Source: Pseudomonas oryzihabitans NBRC 102199
Lineage (GTDB): Bacteria; Pseudomonadota; Gammaproteobacteria; Pseudomonadales; Pseudomonadaceae
Direction: 5' to 3'
Length of the DNA: 63,614 nucleotides
NCBI RefSeq assembly: GCF_000730625.1
Contig: NZ_BBIT01000018.1
Location: 1 to 63,614 of the forward strand
Shown here: positions 44,960 through 54,065 of the stretch, piece by piece
How the letters are laid out: the number at the start of each line of letters is the position of its first letter
Numbering within the stretch: position 1 is the first letter of the stretch
Notes under the pieces: model-generated
Told to the model about the DNA's origin: nothing
The model's input: only the letters and a program-made list of their open reading frames with translations
Databases searched by the model: none
Made by a program: the position numbers and the translations under genes

Positions 44960-45538
44960 ATGAGTCATGCCTTAGGCGCTTCGACCGGCAGCCCCTGGCT
45001 GCAACGCTACTATTTGCTCAGGGCGGCGGTTGCGCTGCTGTGGATCGCGCTGGCCCTCGCCCTTGGCCACGCGACGGCTTGGGCGGGGCCGCTCCTGCTC
45101 GTCCTCTACCCTGCGTGGGATGCCCTGGCGAACGTCCTCGATGCCCGCCAGAGCGGCGGACTGCGGCACAACGCTGGCCAGCGGCTCAACGCCGTCGTCA
45201 GTCTGGGCTTCGCGGTGGCGATAGGGCTGGCACTGACGTCTGGCATGGGCGCCGCGATCGGGGTGTTCGGGGTCTGGGCCATGGCCGCTGGGCTTTTCCA
45301 GCTGGCGGTGGCGATACGACGCTGGCGGACGTCCGCTGGCCAGTGGGCGATGATCCTGAGTGGCGCTCAATCCGCCCTGGCGGGTGGATTCTTCGTGAAG
45401 CAGGCGACTGAAGGCGTCCCGCTGGAGGTTTCCAGCGTGACGCCTTATGTGGCTTTCGGTGCCTGCTACTTCGGGATCTCGGCGGCTTGGCTCGCGGTAG
45501 CGAGATCGCGGCGGAGCGCGGCCGGCAAGCGAGCCTGA
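44960..45538 (+). CDS. DUF308-like small integral membrane protein
   Basis: A 192-aa protein with about six hydrophobic helices (AAVALLWIALALALG, GPLLLVLYPAWDALANVL, VVSLGFAVAIGLALTSG, and so on). A conserved-looking QRYYLLRAAVALLWI start and DARQSGGLRHNAGQRLN loop are seen. It resembles DUF308/HdeD-like proteins but I am not sure of the family. Function unknown. Confidence 0.7.
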   Translation: MSHALGASTGSPWLQRYYLLRAAVALLWIALALALGHATAWAGPLLLVLYPAWDALANVLDARQSGGLRHNAGQRLNAVVSLGFAVAIGLALTSGMGAAIGVFGVWAMAAGLFQLAVAIRRWRTSAGQWAMILSGAQSALAGGFFVKQATEGVPLEVSSVTPYVAFGACYFGISAAWLAVARSRRSAAGKRA

Positions 45539-45575
45539 TGCGGAGTCGACGCCGGCCCCAACAGTATCGAAGGAC

Positions 45576-46841
45576 TCAGCCGTAGCGCTTGAAGGCCTCG
45601 ATGGCCAGGCCGTTGCCGATGTTGCCGAAGCGATCGCCGTCCACCAGGCGGGCGCCGGGGAAGCGCCTGGCGAGGGCCTGGCGCAGCGCCGGGATGCCGC
45701 TGGAGCCGCCGGTGAAGAACAGGCTGTCGACCCGCGCCGGATCCAGATCGGCGCGGGCCAGCAGGTCGTCCACGCCACGGCTCAGGCGTTCCAGTTGCAG
45801 GGCGATGGCGGCGTCGAACAGCGGGCGTTCCAGATCCGCGGCCAGGCCGGTCTCGATGCGATCCAGGCGCAGGGTGCGGCGCCAGTCGTCGGTCAGGGCG
45901 ATCTTGGCGTCTTCCACCTGGATCGCCAGCCAGTGGCCGGCGCGCTGTTCGATCAGCTTGAACAGCCGGTCCATGCAGCGGGTGTCTTGGGCGTCGTATC
46001 TCATGTCGCGCAGGGCCAGCACGCTCTTCTTGGCGTAGACGGCGTTGATGGTGTGCCAGGTCGCCAGGTTGATGTAGTGGCTGGTGGGCATGGTGGCGCC
46101 GCTCTTCATGGCGCTGCCGTAGCCCAGCAACGGCATGACCCCTTCCAGACTCAGCTGGCGGTCGAAGTCGGTACCGCCGACGTGCACGCCGCCGGTGGCG
46201 AGGATGTCGCCGGCGCGATCGGCCAGGGCACGGCGCTCCGGCGCCAGGCGCACCAGGGAGAAGTCCGAGGTACCGCCGCCGATGTCGACGATCAGCACCA
46301 GTTCCTCGCGTTCGATGCTGCGCTCGTAGTCGAAGGCGGCGGCGAGGGGTTCGAACTGGAAGGAGATGTCGCTGAAGCCCACCTGGCGCGCCACGGCGGC
46401 CAGGGTGTCCTCGGCTTCCTGGTCGGCGACCGGATCGTCATCGACGAAGTGCACCGGACGGCCCAGCACCACGGCGTCGAAGGGGCGATCGGCCTGCTGT
46501 TCGGCGCGCTGCTTGAGGGTGCCGAGAAACAGGCCGAGCACCTCGGTGAAGGGCAGGGCGCTGCCGAGGATGCTGGTCTCGCCCTTGAGCAGGTTGGAGC
46601 CGAGCAGACTCTTGAGCGAGCGCAGCAGGCGCCCCTCGTAGCCTTCCAGGTATTCGTGCAGCGCCTGGCGGCCATAGGCCGGACGGCGCTCCTCGGCGTT
46701 GAAGAAGATCACCGAGGGCAGGGTGGCCTTGCCCTCTTCAAGGGGCAGCAGGACCTCGCCCGAGGGCCTGAACCAGCCGGCGGTGGAGTTGGAGGTACCG
46801 AAGTCGAGGCCCAGGGCGCGGGCGGGTAGAGCAGCAGACAT
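45576..46841 (-). CDS. Hsp70-family protein (YegD-like)
   Basis: A 421-aa actin/Hsp70-fold ATPase lacking the peptide-binding domain, as in YegD. The phosphate loops are LGLDFGTSNSTAGWF and VDIGGGTSDFSLVRL; the adenosine motif is FFTGGSSGIPALRQAL. The segment LPSVIFFNAEERRPAYGRQA is family-typical. Its client and role are unknown. It is a single gene. Confidence 0.88.
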   Translation of the reverse strand: MSAALPARALGLDFGTSNSTAGWFRPSGEVLLPLEEGKATLPSVIFFNAEERRPAYGRQALHEYLEGYEGRLLRSLKSLLGSNLLKGETSILGSALPFTEVLGLFLGTLKQRAEQQADRPFDAVVLGRPVHFVDDDPVADQEAEDTLAAVARQVGFSDISFQFEPLAAAFDYERSIEREELVLIVDIGGGTSDFSLVRLAPERRALADRAGDILATGGVHVGGTDFDRQLSLEGVMPLLGYGSAMKSGATMPTSHYINLATWHTINAVYAKKSVLALRDMRYDAQDTRCMDRLFKLIEQRAGHWLAIQVEDAKIALTDDWRRTLRLDRIETGLAADLERPLFDAAIALQLERLSRGVDDLLARADLDPARVDSLFFTGGSSGIPALRQALARRFPGARLVDGDRFGNIGNGLAIEAFKRYG

Positions 46842-46970
46842 GTCAGGATCCGTAACGCGAGCAGCCGCGCAGTTTAGCCGAGACGCGCCTGCAGGCGAAC
46901 CCTGGCCGGATGCCAGCAGGGTGGGCCCGCGCGTCTGCGGGACCGAAGCGGATGCGAGCGAGTGGCGGCG

Positions 46971-47414
46971 TCAGCCCCGGCGCGAGCGGTCGCGCGGCTC
47001 GTCCAGGGTGCAGACGTCATCCTGGCACCGCCGACTGCCCTCGGGATGGGGCAGCCAGGTCAGACCCGGGCGCAGCTTGAGGAACAGGCGATAGCCCAGT
47101 TCCAGCAGGGGCCGCAACGGCCGCCAGGCCAGCGGCCGCGCCCAGTGGCCGAGGCCGGCGGTGCGCCAGCTCCAGTAGGTGGCGTCCAGACCCTTGAACC
47201 AGCGGCCGTCGGCATCCCGGGCGTGCAGCAGATCGAGCATGGCCTGGCGCGGTGGCGCATCGACCGGCGCCTGGTTCGGGTAGTCCGGCGCGGCCAGGTC
47301 CACCAGCTGCAGTTGGCCGGGGTCGGCGTGGCGCCGCAGCCAGGCGATCTCGCGGGCGCACAGCGGGCAGGCGCCGTCGTGAAAGAGGGTCAGGGGCAGG
47401 CGGGGTGCGTGCAT
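46971..47414 (-). CDS. DUF393 thiol-disulfide oxidoreductase-like (DCC family) protein
   Basis: A 147-aa protein of the DCC family: LTLFHDGACPLCAREIAWLRR has the D-x-x-CxxC motif at residues 13-21. HARDADGRWFKGLDATYWSWRTAGLGHWARPL is also characteristic. A second cysteine pair lies near the C-terminus (RRCQDDVC). It probably carries out thiol redox chemistry. It is divergent from the SDR at 47567. Confidence 0.85.
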   Translation of the reverse strand: MHAPRLPLTLFHDGACPLCAREIAWLRRHADPGQLQLVDLAAPDYPNQAPVDAPPRQAMLDLLHARDADGRWFKGLDATYWSWRTAGLGHWARPLAWRPLRPLLELGYRLFLKLRPGLTWLPHPEGSRRCQDDVCTLDEPRDRSRRG

Positions 47415-47461
47415 CTTGAACTTCCCAGGGGTCTTGCCTATCTGGACCGGCAGACGGGGCT

Positions 47462-47498
47462 GCCGTTGCGCTTTCCGCCGAACGGTAAGCGCAACGGC
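47462..47498. promoter_or_regulatory. Perfect 12-bp inverted repeat between divergent genes
   Basis: GCCGTTGCGCTT (47462-47473) and AAGCGCAACGGC (47487-47498) flank a 13-nt loop. It lies 48 nt upstream of the DUF393 start and about 70 nt upstream of the SDR start. It may be an operator or an RNA hairpin. Confidence 0.5.
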
Positions 47499-47566
47499 GC
47501 CTCGTGGCGAGTCGGAATCAGAGACGCCGGATCACGGCATTGAAAAAATCTGCGAGCGAGGTCGGT

Positions 47567-48364
47567 ATGGATCTGGGAATCAAGGGGCGCGTCGCCCTCA
47601 TCACGGGTGCCAGCGGTGGCATGGGTCTGGCCACGGCGAAGCTGCTGGCCGAGGAGGGCGTCAAGCTGGTGCTCTCCGACCTGGAGCAGGGCAAGCTGGA
47701 AGAGGCGGCCAAGGGCCTGCCGGGCGATACGCTGCTGATCGCCGCCGACATGACCGACCAGGCCGCGGTGGACCGGCTGGTGGAACAGGGTGAATCCCGC
47801 TTCGGCCAGATCGACATCGTGGTGCACACCGCCGGCGTCACCGGCGCCAAGGGCGATCCCCTGGAACTGGCCGATGCCGACTACGAGGAGGCCTGGGCCA
47901 CCGACTTCTTTTCCGCCGTGCGCGTCGGTCGCGCCGCCATTCCGCGCATGCGCAAGCGCGGCTGGGGTCGCTTCGTCTGCATCACCTCGGAAAACGCCGT
48001 CCAGCCCTATTGGGAAGAGGCCGTCTACAACGTGGCCAAGGCGGCCCTGGCCGCCTTCATCAAGAACCTGTCGTACAAGGAAGCGGCCCACGGCGTGCTC
48101 TGCAACACCGTGTCCCCCGCCTTTATCGAGACCGGCATGACCGACGGCATGATGGAAAAGCGCGCCGAGGAAAAGGGCGTCTCCTTCGAAGAAGCCATCG
48201 AAAGCTTTCTCGACGAAGAACGGCCCGGCATCGTGCAGAAGCGCCGCGGCAAGGTGGAAGAGGTGGCCGCGGCCATCGCCCTGCTGGTGTCCGAGCGCGC
48301 TTCCTTCATCAACGGCAGCAACCTGCGTGTGGATGGGGGCTCGGTCCAGGCGGTGCAGAACTAA
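47567..48364 (+). CDS. SDR-family oxidoreductase
   Basis: A 265-aa SDR with cofactor loop TGASGGMG, HTAGV, catalytic Ser in CITSENA and YNVAK. The C-terminus has an insertion (MMEKRAEEKGVSFEEAIESFLDEERPGIVQKRRG) as in 3-oxoacyl-ACP reductase-like proteins. GAGG before the ATG at 47567 supports the start. Substrate unknown. Confidence 0.88.
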   Translation: MDLGIKGRVALITGASGGMGLATAKLLAEEGVKLVLSDLEQGKLEEAAKGLPGDTLLIAADMTDQAAVDRLVEQGESRFGQIDIVVHTAGVTGAKGDPLELADADYEEAWATDFFSAVRVGRAAIPRMRKRGWGRFVCITSENAVQPYWEEAVYNVAKAALAAFIKNLSYKEAAHGVLCNTVSPAFIETGMTDGMMEKRAEEKGVSFEEAIESFLDEERPGIVQKRRGKVEEVAAAIALLVSERASFINGSNLRVDGGSVQAVQN

Positions 48365-48370
48365 GGTTAA

Positions 48371-48491
48371 AAAGTGCCTGCGCTCGGTGATGCTGCGTTA
48401 AAAACCAGCTCGGAATGCTCATTTACTATTTGTAAACTCCGCTTCCTCGCTAGTTTTTGCCTTGCCTGACCTTCGCTCGGCGACCTTTTAG
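48371..48491. repeat. Large imperfect stem-loop, common intergenic type
   Basis: AAAAAC (48400-48405) pairs with GTTTTT (48453-48458), enclosing CATTTAC/GTAAACT. Outside are related segments GCGCTCGGTGAT and CGCTCGGCGA. I recall near-identical elements between many pseudomonad genes. It probably terminates the SDR transcript and the convergent DUF502 transcript. Confidence 0.55.
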
Positions 48492-48498
48492 CAAATCC

Positions 48499-49236
48499 TT
48501 ATCGAGGCTGGCGGGGCGGCTCCTCGGCCGTCCCGTTTTCCTGCTGGCGGCGCACGGCTTCTTCCAGGGGAATGAATTCCACCTGGCGATCCTTGACCAC
48601 TGGCGGCAGGGTGATGCCCATGGAGACATAGATGCTGGTGAACATGTCGATGCCCATGTCCGCCGGCTTCACCCAGTCCACCGGGACATAGAGCAGGCCG
48701 CCCCCCACGGGGACCGGCGCCGAAGGCACCAGCACGGCGTGATAGTGACGACCCTCGATGTCGATCACCGCCGGATTGGGCAGCAGTGCCAGCACCGCCA
48801 CGCCCTGACCCCCGAAGAAGCACCACACCGGACTCATGGCGCGGATGTCCGCCCCGCCTTCCTTGCGATCGAGCAACTCGACGAAGCGCTCGGCCAGGCC
48901 ATAGAGCTTGCCCACCACCGGAATGCGGCGAAAGGTCATGTCGGCGAACCAGCCCAGTGGCCGACGCAGCCCCAGCTTGACCGCCAGCCCCAGCGGATAG
49001 AGCAGCACCAGCAGCAGCAGGGTGCCGAGGCCATAGGCCGCCATGGAATTGCCGACGAAGGGATGACCGACCGCCACGAACAACCGGCCCAGGGTGGTGT
49101 TGGGGCCGATCAGGCCATTGAGGAAACTGACGATCCAGCCGATCAGCGCCAGGGTCAGCACCAGTGGCAGGAGCAGCAGCAGGCCGGCCAGCCAGGTGGA
49201 GACGATGCTTTCGATACCGCGGCGAACGAAGGGCAT
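48499..49236 (-). CDS. DUF502-family membrane protein
   Basis: A 245-aa protein with two N-terminal helices (STWLAGLLLLLPLVLTLALIGWIVSFL and YGLGTLLLLVLLYPLGLAV). They are followed by FADMTFRRIPVVGKLYGLAERFVELL and VLVPSAPVPVGGGLLYVPVDWV, all DUF502 hallmarks. The C-terminal cytosolic part ends EEAVRRQQENGTAEEP. Function unknown. Confidence 0.88.
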   Translation of the reverse strand: MPFVRRGIESIVSTWLAGLLLLLPLVLTLALIGWIVSFLNGLIGPNTTLGRLFVAVGHPFVGNSMAAYGLGTLLLLVLLYPLGLAVKLGLRRPLGWFADMTFRRIPVVGKLYGLAERFVELLDRKEGGADIRAMSPVWCFFGGQGVAVLALLPNPAVIDIEGRHYHAVLVPSAPVPVGGGLLYVPVDWVKPADMGIDMFTSIYVSMGITLPPVVKDRQVEFIPLEEAVRRQQENGTAEEPPRQPR

Positions 49237-49276
49237 GCAAGAACTCGACGGCTAAAGCGCCATTCTATACGGGCCA

Positions 49277-49318
49277 GGCGCGCTCAGCGTCGGCCTGGAC
49301 CGACTTTCTGAGCGCGCC
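49277..49318 (-). terminator. Hairpin after the S9 peptidase gene
   Basis: GGCGCGCTCA (49277-49286) pairs with TGAGCGCGCC (49309-49318), and inner GTCGG pairs with CCGAC. It lies directly beyond the peptidase stop, upstream of the DUF502 gene on the same strand. Confidence 0.55.
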
Positions 49319-49322
49319 GCCG

Positions 49323-51140
49323 TTATAGCCAGCGGCGATAGAAGGCGGCTTCCTGCTCCAGGGCATCGGCCTGGTTGGCCGCTCGGCGAAAGCCATGGCC
49401 TTCGTCGGGATAGCGCCTGACCACCACCGGTATGCCACGCGCCTCCAGCGCGGCCGCCATGGCGTCGGTCTGAGCGGGGACCACCACGGCGTCCTTGAGG
49501 CCCTGCAGAAAGATCACCGGCGCCTGGATGCCCTCGGCATGCAGCAGCGGCGTCCGCGCCTCGTAGCGCGCGCGATCGGCCTCGGGATCGCCGATCAGCC
49601 AGTCCAGGTAGTCGGCCTCGAACTTGTGGGTGACCTTGGCCAGCGCCAGGGGATCGCTGACGCCATAGAGGCTGGCGCCGGCGCGAAAGACGTCGCGGAA
49701 GGCAAGGGCGCAGAGCACCGTGTAGCCACCGGCGCTGCCGCCACGGATAAAGGCCCGTGTCGGATCCACCAGGCCCTGGGCGCCCAAGTGGTCGACCACC
49801 GCGCAGGCGTCCTCGACGTCCACCTCGCCCCAGCGCAGGTGCAGCGCCTGGCGGTAGGCCCGGCCATGGCCGCTGCTGCCGCGATAGTTGAGATCGGCCA
49901 CGGCGAAGCCCTGGCGCACCCAGAACTGGATGCGCGCATCGAACACCGGATAGGTGCAGGAGGTGGGACCGCCGTGGATGCTGACCAGCAGCGGCGGCGG
50001 ACCCTCGCCGTGCCGCTCCGGCAGATAGAGAAAGCCCTGGGCCTGGCCATCGCCGCTGGGATAGCTCAGCGGCTGGGGGGCGACGATGGCGCTGTCGCCC
50101 AGGGGCGCGACGCCGCCGGTGACGATCTCCACCGCGCCGCTCCGGCGATCGATGGCCAGCACCGCCGAGGGGCGCGTGGGCGCCGCGGCGATGCAGTAGC
50201 AATGGCTGTCGTCCAGGGCCAGGCCCCGGAAACGGCTGAAGTCCGCGGCCAGGCGGCGGGTCTCGCCCGCTGCCCGGCGCTCGCCGAGCACGCCGAAGCC
50301 GTCTTCCTGCCAGGTCGCCAGCCAGCCTTCCGCCGTCGGCAACCAGCTGGCGCCGCCCAGTTGCCAGGGCGCCGCCGCGTGATCCGCCGCAGGCGCCTCC
50401 TGGGGCGCGAAGCCTTCCACGGTTTCGCACCAGGGCTGCCACCAGCCCTGGCGATCGCTCAGCGCCCAGAGCCGCTGCTCGCTATCGAACAGCGGCTGTT
50501 GCAGCGATTCCTCGGGATCGGCCGATACCACGCTGGGCGCACCGGGACGTCCCTCGGCGTCCAGCGTCGCCGTCAGCAGCCGGGTGCAGGTCCAGGGCTG
50601 GTGGGGCCTGTCCCACTCGATCCAGGCCAGGCGGCTCCCGTCGGCGCTGGTGCGCGGTGCGGCATAGAAATCCGCGCCCTCGGCCAGCACCTGGCGTGCG
50701 CCACCGGCACTCAAGGCGACCAGGCGATGGCGCGGCGGCTGCTCGCGGCGATCCTCCTCGACCGCCAGCAACTGCTGCCGGACACCATCCCAGTGCAGAT
50801 CGCCGTAGCGCCAGGCCTCGCCTCCGGCCAGCCATTCGGGCGCGCCGCCGTCACGCGGCTGGCGATAGACCGCCTGGTCGGCTTCATTGACGAACAGCGG
50901 TCCCTGATCGCCCAGGCAGAGGGCGCCGCCGCCGTATTCGTAGACCTTGCTGCGCAGGCTGAACCCCGCCGGCGTGAGGCAGCGCGGCGCGGCGCCGGCC
51001 TCGCGGACCCAGAGGCGGGTGGCGCCATCGGTGGGATCGTACTGACTCCAGTAGAGGCCGCTGGCATCGACCTTGAGTTCGGCGAAGTCGATACCGGCGG
51101 CAACGGCCTGGGCCGGCGTGAGCGGGGTAGGGGCGGTCAT
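49323..51140 (-). CDS. Prolyl oligopeptidase family (S9) serine peptidase
   Basis: A 605-aa cytosolic S9 peptidase. An N-terminal beta-propeller (about 1-340) precedes the alpha/beta-hydrolase domain. The catalytic Ser lies in RGGSAGGYTVLCALAF, Asp in LQGLKDAVVP and His in YPDEGHGFRRA. It would cleave short peptides, perhaps acyl-aminoacyl. The ATG at 51140 has a CGGAG Shine-Dalgarno; the 51161 start is weaker. Confidence 0.9.
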   Translation of the reverse strand: MTAPTPLTPAQAVAAGIDFAELKVDASGLYWSQYDPTDGATRLWVREAGAAPRCLTPAGFSLRSKVYEYGGGALCLGDQGPLFVNEADQAVYRQPRDGGAPEWLAGGEAWRYGDLHWDGVRQQLLAVEEDRREQPPRHRLVALSAGGARQVLAEGADFYAAPRTSADGSRLAWIEWDRPHQPWTCTRLLTATLDAEGRPGAPSVVSADPEESLQQPLFDSEQRLWALSDRQGWWQPWCETVEGFAPQEAPAADHAAAPWQLGGASWLPTAEGWLATWQEDGFGVLGERRAAGETRRLAADFSRFRGLALDDSHCYCIAAAPTRPSAVLAIDRRSGAVEIVTGGVAPLGDSAIVAPQPLSYPSGDGQAQGFLYLPERHGEGPPPLLVSIHGGPTSCTYPVFDARIQFWVRQGFAVADLNYRGSSGHGRAYRQALHLRWGEVDVEDACAVVDHLGAQGLVDPTRAFIRGGSAGGYTVLCALAFRDVFRAGASLYGVSDPLALAKVTHKFEADYLDWLIGDPEADRARYEARTPLLHAEGIQAPVIFLQGLKDAVVVPAQTDAMAAALEARGIPVVVRRYPDEGHGFRRAANQADALEQEAAFYRRWL

Positions 51141-51215
51141 GGCGACTCCGGAGATAGGCACAGCCGTTTAGCCTAGCAGCTGGATGGCGAGGGCTGGGTG
51201 AGGGAGGCCACGCCG

Positions 51216-51346
51216 TTGGGCTTCGCTGCGCTCAACCCGACCTACGAGGCTGCGTCGCTTTTCCCCCTCTCCCCTTGGGAGAGGGCTGGGGTGAGGGGCT
51301 GCGGCGCTTTTCCCCCTCTCCCTTTGGGAGAGGGTTGGGGTGAGGG
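51216..51346. repeat. Intergenic repeats: TTGGGCTTCGC element and two CCCTCTCCC hairpins
   Basis: The TTGGGCTTCGCTGCGCTCAA element is at 51216-51246. It is followed by two tandem CCCCCTCTCC..GGAGAGGG hairpins (51263-51299 and 51311-51346), each preceded by GCTGCG and a TT-rich step. It lies upstream of the S9 peptidase gene and downstream of the radical SAM gene. Confidence 0.75.
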
Positions 51347-51368
51347 AGCACCCCGTTCTGCGCCCGTG

Positions 51369-52433
51369 CTAAAACAACCCCAGCTGCTCCCCCGGCGGGG
51401 CGAACTGGCTGCAGTCCAGGCCTTCGCCCTCGCGACGCTCCAGGCCGAAGCGGCGGCGTGCCAGGCGAAAGCGCTGGGCCAGCAGCTCGGCGAACTGGCC
51501 TTCGCCCTTCATGCGGATGCCGAAGCGACTGTCGTAATTCTTCCCGCCGCGCGACTGCCGGATCAGGCTCATCACATGGGCGGCACGCTCGGGGAAGTGC
51601 GTCTGCAGCCATTCCTCGAACAGCTCGACGATCTCCAGCGGCAGTCGCAACAGCGTATAGCCGGCCGAGCGGGCGCCGTGGTCGCGGGCCGCCTCCAGCA
51701 GGGCTTCGAGTTCATGGTCGTTGATCATGGGAATCATCGGTGCCAGCAGGGCGCTCACCGGCACCCCGTGCTCGTGCAGGGTGCGCATGGCGCGCAGCCG
51801 GGCCTGGGGCGCCGCGGTGCGGGGTTCGAGGATGCGCTTGAGGTCATCATCCAGCGTGGTGAGGCTGAAGGCCACCCGCACCAGGTTGCGCTCGGCCAGC
51901 TGCACCAGCAGATCCAGGTCGCGCAGGATCAGCGCGCTCTTGGTGATGAGGGTCACCGGATGGCGATAGCGCAGCAGGATCTCCAGCGCCTGGCGCGTCA
52001 GCTGGTATTGCCGCTCGATGGGCTGGTAGCCGTCGGTGTTGATGCCCAGGGCGATGGGCTGCGGCTGGTAGCCCGGCTTGCTCAGCTCCGCCTCCAGCCG
52101 CTCGGCCAGATTGGTCTTGGCGATCAGCTGGGTCTCGAAATCGATGCCGGGCGAGAGGTCCCAGTAGGCGTGGGAGGGGCGGGCGAAACAGTAGATGCAG
52201 CCATGCTCGCAGCCGCGATAGGGATTCACCGAGCGATCGAAGCCGACGTCCGGCGACTGGTTGCGGCTGATCACCGTCTTGGCCGTTTCCTGGCGGACGG
52301 CGGTGGTAAAGGTCAGCGGGGTGGCTTCCTCGTACCAGCCATCGTGCTCGGCCTCGCTGCGGGTGGCGGCAAAGCGATTGTGCGGATTGCTGGCGGTGCC
52401 ACGACCCCGTGGCGGGCGCTGGGGCTGGGTCAT
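51369..52433 (-). CDS. PA0069-family radical SAM protein
   Basis: A 354-aa radical SAM enzyme with the cluster motif CEHGCIYCFARPSHAYW at about residues 75-91, related to spore photoproduct lyase (SplB). Other landmarks are NPYRGCEHGC, LGINTDGYQPIER and TLITKSALILRDLDLL. The promoter carries a LexA box, so DNA-damage induction is expected. This fits the idea that these proteins repair nucleic acids, although the substrate is unproven. Confidence 0.9.
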   Translation of the reverse strand: MTQPQRPPRGRGTASNPHNRFAATRSEAEHDGWYEEATPLTFTTAVRQETAKTVISRNQSPDVGFDRSVNPYRGCEHGCIYCFARPSHAYWDLSPGIDFETQLIAKTNLAERLEAELSKPGYQPQPIALGINTDGYQPIERQYQLTRQALEILLRYRHPVTLITKSALILRDLDLLVQLAERNLVRVAFSLTTLDDDLKRILEPRTAAPQARLRAMRTLHEHGVPVSALLAPMIPMINDHELEALLEAARDHGARSAGYTLLRLPLEIVELFEEWLQTHFPERAAHVMSLIRQSRGGKNYDSRFGIRMKGEGQFAELLAQRFRLARRRFGLERREGEGLDCSQFAPPGEQLGLF

Positions 52434-52448
52434 GTCGAGGCCTCTTTG

Positions 52449-52464
52449 CTGTATCTTTGTACAG
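52449..52464 (-). promoter_or_regulatory. LexA (SOS) box
   Basis: CTGTATCTTTGTACAG fits CTGT-N8-ACAG exactly. It ends 15 nt before the start codon of the radical SAM gene. On that strand a -10 TATACT overlaps the box. Confidence 0.85.
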
Positions 52465-52547
52465 TATAAGGCCTGGGCGATCCGGGCAAGCGACAGCGGT
52501 CGGCTGGGCGGGCGGAACGGCCACCCGCCCAGCCGCGAACCGGCGCC

Positions 52548-53813
52548 CTACAGCACCGAGATCGGGTAGTTGAGGATGATGCGGTTCTCGTCGAAGGAGC
52601 CGCTGGCGCTGTAGTCGCGTCTCATGCTGGAGTTGCGCCAGCGGATCAGCAGCTTCTTCAGCGGGCCGCTCTGCACCTCGTATTGCACCTCGGATTCGCG
52701 ACCCCATTCCTTGCCGTCGGTGATGCTGCCGGTGTGCACGTTGTCGCCGCTGAGGTAGCGATTCATCAGGGTCAGACCCGGCACGCCGAAGGCGGCGAAG
52801 TTGTGGTCGTAGCGCACCTGCCAGGAGCGTTCCCGGGCGTTGTCGTAGCTGGAGTTGTAGCTGTCGTTGGCCAGGGTGCCGCCGCTGGTGCCGTTGACCC
52901 TCATCCAGGCGCTGTCGCCACTGACGCGCTGCAGGCCGACATAGAAGGTGCCGCCGCCCTGCTTGGCCGAGAGCAGCGCATAGGCGGTGCGGTTGTCCAG
53001 GGCACCGGCGCGGGCCGAACCGTCGTCGTCGCCGATGAAGTAGCCGAGGTTGGCGCCCAGGGTCCAGCTGCCCAGCGGCTGGTAGTGGATCAGGTTGATG
53101 AACTTCTGGTGGTAGATGTCTTCGAGCTGAGCGTACCAGAGGCCGATCTGGGTACGCTTCTCGTTGAACCTGTATTCGCCGCCAACGAAGTTGAAGCGGT
53201 CGGAGGTGGCATTGGCGCGGCCCTGCATGAACATGTCTTCCATGCTGGCGTCGTTGCGCGGGCTGTTCTGCCGCATCTGGCCGCCCCAGAGTTCCAGGTT
53301 CTGGATCTCGGTGGAGTGGATCTGCGCGCCCTGAAAGGTCTGCGGCAGCGAGCGGCCATCGTCGGACCTGAGGATCGGCAGCACGGCGAACCACTCGCCG
53401 ACCTTGATATCGGTCTTGGAGACCTTGGCCTTGGCGGCCACCGCCAGGCGCCCGAAATCCTTGGCCGGCTCGTTGCCGGCATGGGTCGGCAGCAGCTGGG
53501 TGCCATAGGTGCCGGCGCCACCGTCGAGCTTGATCGAATAGAGCCCCAGGGCATCGATGCCGAAGCCCACCGGCCCCTGGGTATAGCCGGAGGTCAGGCC
53601 GAAGATGAAGCTCTGGGTCCATTCCTCGGCCTTGTTCTGCGCGGTGTAGGCCGGATCGACGAAGTTGCGATTGAAGTAGAAGTTGCGCAGGTTGAGATTG
53701 GCCTTGGTGCCTTCGATGAAGCCGTCCGCGGCCCACAGCGGCGTGGTGCTGGCGAGGGCGGCAAGGGCGGCGCAGGCACGGGCGAGCCGGCCGGAAGCGA
53801 GTCGAGTGCTCAT
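52548..53813 (-). CDS. OprD-family outer-membrane porin
   Basis: A 421-aa porin with a signal peptide (ends near TTPLWA-ADGF) followed by the OprD start FIEGTKANLNLRNFYFNRNF. It has alternating beta strands and a C-terminal ILNYPISVL that suits BAM recognition. OprD/OccD-OccK porins take up carboxylates or basic amino acids. Next to a shikimate-type permease and quiC1 it likely admits quinate, shikimate or related aromatic acids. Confidence 0.9.
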   Translation of the reverse strand: MSTRLASGRLARACAALAALASTTPLWAADGFIEGTKANLNLRNFYFNRNFVDPAYTAQNKAEEWTQSFIFGLTSGYTQGPVGFGIDALGLYSIKLDGGAGTYGTQLLPTHAGNEPAKDFGRLAVAAKAKVSKTDIKVGEWFAVLPILRSDDGRSLPQTFQGAQIHSTEIQNLELWGGQMRQNSPRNDASMEDMFMQGRANATSDRFNFVGGEYRFNEKRTQIGLWYAQLEDIYHQKFINLIHYQPLGSWTLGANLGYFIGDDDGSARAGALDNRTAYALLSAKQGGGTFYVGLQRVSGDSAWMRVNGTSGGTLANDSYNSSYDNARERSWQVRYDHNFAAFGVPGLTLMNRYLSGDNVHTGSITDGKEWGRESEVQYEVQSGPLKKLLIRWRNSSMRRDYSASGSFDENRIILNYPISVL

Positions 53814-54065
53814 GGTGTTCCTTGTTCTTGTAGGTAAGGGGTGCCCTGCCGGCGCGGAGGCGGCATCTGACGAGGGCAGGTCGGGCGGTGGCGCGAGGGA
53901 CGGCTAGGAGGGTGCAGGCGACATGGGGGATTCCTTTCTTATTTGAATTATCGGAAAGCAGCGACCGAGGCGTTCGGCTGGGTAGTTATATGACAACGTA
54001 TGTCTTGCGGCAAGGCTACCAAGGTAGCAGGGCGGAGCCCTCGCCAGGCGAGGGCTCGCGAGGGG
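53814..54065. other. Intergenic region upstream of oprD
   Basis: It contains an 11-bp hairpin, GAGCCCTCGCC/GGCGAGGGCTC, at 54035-54057. This lies just past the MHS permease stop and is a likely terminator. The presumed oprD promoter lies in the AT-richer 53935-54000, where GTTATATGACAAC is seen near 53983. No gene is found. Confidence 0.45.
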
